From Gammaproteobacteria bacterium (GTDB lineage: Bacteria > Pseudomonadota > Gammaproteobacteria > Pseudomonadales > Pseudohongiellaceae), in the NCBI GenBank assembly GCA_007571115.1, contig RKSA01000047.1:1-27258 (forward strand): a stretch of 27,258 nucleotides of DNA. Reading direction: 5' to 3'. The notes beneath the pieces are model-generated. The model did no database searches and was not told the origin of the DNA. It saw only the letters and a list, made by a program, of their open reading frames with translations. Of the stretch, positions 25,459 through 27,258 are shown in pieces. Each line of letters starts with the position of its first letter. The first letter of the stretch is position 1. A program made the translations under genes and the position numbers.

Positions 25459-26949
25459 CTAGGCCTGCCCGAGTTCGCGGAATTCCTTCTCCAGCCTCTT
25501 TTGCTGCTTGCCCGAGATTCCGCCGAGGGCCTCGATCGCCTTGCGCAGGCGGGCGCGGCCCAGGTCGAGCCCGAGCACGGCGAGCGAATCGAACAGCGAA
25601 ACCGACACGGCCCTGCCGGTGATCGCGACGAATAGCGGGAACAGGAAATCCCTGATCTTGCAGTCAAGCCGCGCCGCGAGCTCTTGCAGACAGGCCTTGA
25701 TGGCGTCCCTGCTCCATTCGGGCAAGGCTTCGAGTTGCCAAAGGCTGAACAGCAGGATGCGGCGGCAAGCTGCGCAGTCGAGTTGCTTGTGGGCGAAATC
25801 TTCCGCTTGCACTTGCAGCTCCCCTGCCAGGAGAAAGCCCCCGAGCTCGCTGACTTCGCTGAACTTGTCGACTCGCTGGCGCAACGCGGGAACAATGGCG
25901 TCGACGAGTCGAGGCGGGAAGGCCCACGCGGCGAAACGCGCAACGAATTGCCCATCGTCGAGGTTTTCGCGCAGATAGCGGCCATTGAGCCAGTCGAGCT
26001 TCTCCCGGTCGAAAATCGGCCCGCCAAGCGATACCCGCTCCAGTTCGAGGCATTGCTCGAGCGCGGCGATGCCGAATTTCTCCTCGCCTCCGGGCATGCT
26101 CCAGCCCATGGTTCCGAGATAGTTGACCAGGGCCTCGGGCAGATAGCCCATCGCCTGGTAGTAGCCGATGCTCGTCGGATTCTTGCGCTTGCTCAGCTTG
26201 CTCCTGTCGGGATTGCGCAGCAGCGGCATATGGCAGAAAACGGGCCTTGGCCAGCCGAACGAGTCGTAAAGCAGGACGTGCTTGGGCATCGAGCTGATCC
26301 ATTCCTCGCCCCGGATCACGTGGCTGATCGCCATCAGGCGGTCATCGACGACATTGGCAAAGTGGTACGTCGGCATCCCATCGGACTTGACGAGCACCGG
26401 CATGTCGACCTGAGCCCACTGAATGCGAATCTCGCCGCGCAGCAGATCCTCGAACACGCACTCGCCTTCCCGCGGAACTCGCAAGCGGATCACGTGCCGC
26501 TCGCCGCGTTCGAGCCGCGCCGCGACCTCCTCGGCCGAAAGCCCGAGACAATGCCCGTCGTAACCCGGCAGCCGCTTCAGGCGCAATTGCTCGCGGCGCA
26601 GCTCGGCGAGCCGGCTCTCGTCGCAGAAGCAATGGAATGCCGCGCCATTTTCGAGCAGGATCGCTGCATGATCGGCATAGCTCTGGCGGCGCTCGCTTTG
26701 CCGGTACGGCCCATGGGCACCGGCACGACCGGGCCCTTCGTCCCAGTCAAGGCCGAGCCAGCGCAACGCGTCGAGAATCCTGCGCTCGGATTCGCTGCTC
26801 GAACGCTCGCGGTCGGTATCCTCGATGCGCAAAACGAATTCGCCGCCATGGCGATGGGCAAAACACCGATTGAACAAGGCAATGTACGCCGTGCCCAGAT
26901 GCGGATCACCAGTCGGCGAAGGCGCAATTCTCGTTCGTACCGAAGACAT
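25459..26949 (-). CDS. gltX: Glutamyl-tRNA synthetase
   Basis: This class Ic synthetase makes Glu-tRNA. The N-terminal RIAPSPTGDPHLGTAYIALFN carries the HIGH-type HLGT, followed by GGEFVLRIEDTDRERS. The KMSKS loop is KLSKR at 251-255, and a helical anticodon-binding half runs to the end. At 496 residues it matches the roughly 494-residue Pseudomonas form rather than the 471 of E. coli, and it has a C-terminal KQQKRLEKEF tail. MSSVRTRIAPSPTG is the normal start, with GGGGGA a few bases before the ATG. It is too long and has the wrong context to be the short queuosine-related GluQ. Confidence 0.97.
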   Translation of the reverse strand: MSSVRTRIAPSPTGDPHLGTAYIALFNRCFAHRHGGEFVLRIEDTDRERSSSESERRILDALRWLGLDWDEGPGRAGAHGPYRQSERRQSYADHAAILLENGAAFHCFCDESRLAELRREQLRLKRLPGYDGHCLGLSAEEVAARLERGERHVIRLRVPREGECVFEDLLRGEIRIQWAQVDMPVLVKSDGMPTYHFANVVDDRLMAISHVIRGEEWISSMPKHVLLYDSFGWPRPVFCHMPLLRNPDRSKLSKRKNPTSIGYYQAMGYLPEALVNYLGTMGWSMPGGEEKFGIAALEQCLELERVSLGGPIFDREKLDWLNGRYLRENLDDGQFVARFAAWAFPPRLVDAIVPALRQRVDKFSEVSELGGFLLAGELQVQAEDFAHKQLDCAACRRILLFSLWQLEALPEWSRDAIKACLQELAARLDCKIRDFLFPLFVAITGRAVSVSLFDSLAVLGLDLGRARLRKAIEALGGISGKQQKRLEKEFRELGQA

Positions 26950-26984
26950 CGATCCCCCAGCCTCCCATGCATTCCCCAGCGGCG

Positions 26985-26990
26985 ATTATA
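26985..26990 (-). promoter_or_regulatory. -10 box of the gltX promoter
   Basis: A consensus TATAAT reads on the minus strand about 36 bases before the gltX ATG. No good -35 is at 16-18 bases upstream. Transcription would begin near 26978. Confidence 0.45.
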
Positions 26991-27137
26991 CAACCCGGCG
27001 ACCACGACAGCGGATGGCGCCCCGAACAAGGTCGGCGGCTTCGAACGGAACCGCAGGGGAAGCGCTTTCGGGGCACCCGGCGCGACACTCGCGGCAACGC
27101 ACCTCCCACTGGGCGAGACGGTGGAGGAAGGGTCAGC

Positions 27138-27258
27138 GGCTTGACTGGCTCAGGCAAAGCTACCCTGGCCTTTGATACCATCTATGCGGAAGGACAGAGG
27201 CGATACGTCGAATCCCTCTCTGCGTATGCCCGTCAATTCCTGGAGATGATGGATAAAC
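27138..27258 (+). CDS. uvrA: UvrA excinuclease segment, 5' part missing or chimeric, runs off the window
   Basis: Forty codons encode the unmistakable UvrA block around the first Walker A: GLTGSGKATLAFD, then IYAEGQRRYVESLSAYARQF, ending EMMDK. UvrA is the damage-sensing ATPase of nucleotide excision repair. Normal UvrA has about 30 residues before this (RGARTHNLKN and on), but no frame upstream encodes them. The frame is open back to an ATG at 26967, and those 57 residues look unlike UvrA. The Walker A is also altered: the usual GKS reads GKA. Codon choice is less G+C-rich than in the rest of the window. A chimeric join or poor sequence at a contig end is likely; a real truncated gene is less so. 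Confidence 0.6.

Noticed and set aside
26967..27137. Open frame from ATG 26967 as the true UvrA N-terminus
   Set aside because: The 57 residues show none of the conserved UvrA start (RGARTHNLKN). The frame is open probably because stop codons are rare in G+C-rich DNA, and it overlaps the gltX leader on the other strand.

Overview
The window is a dense stretch of bacterial core chromosome, high in G+C by eye, from a gammaproteobacterium. The evidence is gene content and order. LptE, LolA, TusBCD/TusE, ClpS and Aat point to Gammaproteobacteria. The order yccA-tusDCBE-serS-lolA-ftsK-trxB-aat-infA-clpA-clpS-mnmA-purB matches, from memory, the arrangement in Pseudomonas. The ThrH-type phosphatase also fits Pseudomonadales or relatives. 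I cannot name a genus. The odd length, with a gene cut at each end, suggests a whole draft contig.

Layout. (1) 1-5525, plus strand: the end of a probable phoH, then ybeY, corC, leuS, lptE and holA, nearly all overlapping or a few bases apart. (2) 5491-8911, minus strand: an alpha/beta hydrolase and an M3-family (Dcp-like) lipoprotein peptidase. (3) 8912-9327: the only long gap, with no gene I can support. (4) 9328-11457, plus: yccA and tusDCBE. (5) 15862-11467, minus: ftsK-lolA-serS. (6) 15998-17935, plus: trxB-aat-infA. (7) 22001-17939, minus: moaC-moaD-moaE, then clpS-clpA. (8) 22158-24701, plus: mnmA-purB. (9) 26949-24694, minus: gltX, then thrH. (10) The last 121 bases encode a UvrA Walker A segment that lacks a recognisable UvrA N-terminus.

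How the genes work together. TusB, C, D and E plus MnmA are most of the sulfur relay that makes 2-thiouridine at tRNA position 34; TusA and IscS are not here. Aat, ClpS and ClpA form a bacterial N-degron pathway: tag, adaptor, unfoldase. LptE, LolA and the lipoprotein peptidase concern the outer membrane and lipoprotein transport. LeuS, SerS, GltX, IF-1, YbeY, HolA and FtsK serve translation, ribosome maturation, replication and chromosome segregation. MoaC, D and E make molybdopterin.

I found no undescribed multi-gene system. The points worth a second look are small. They are a 19-bp tandem duplication that creates the end of clpA; a 17-bp tandem repeat full of mini-ORFs in front of clpS; twin palindromes around a perfect -10 at the hydrolase promoter; a displaced nucleophile serine in that hydrolase; a run of almost touching convergent genes without terminators; several genes missing from otherwise conserved neighbourhoods; and a suspicious uvrA fragment at the right edge.
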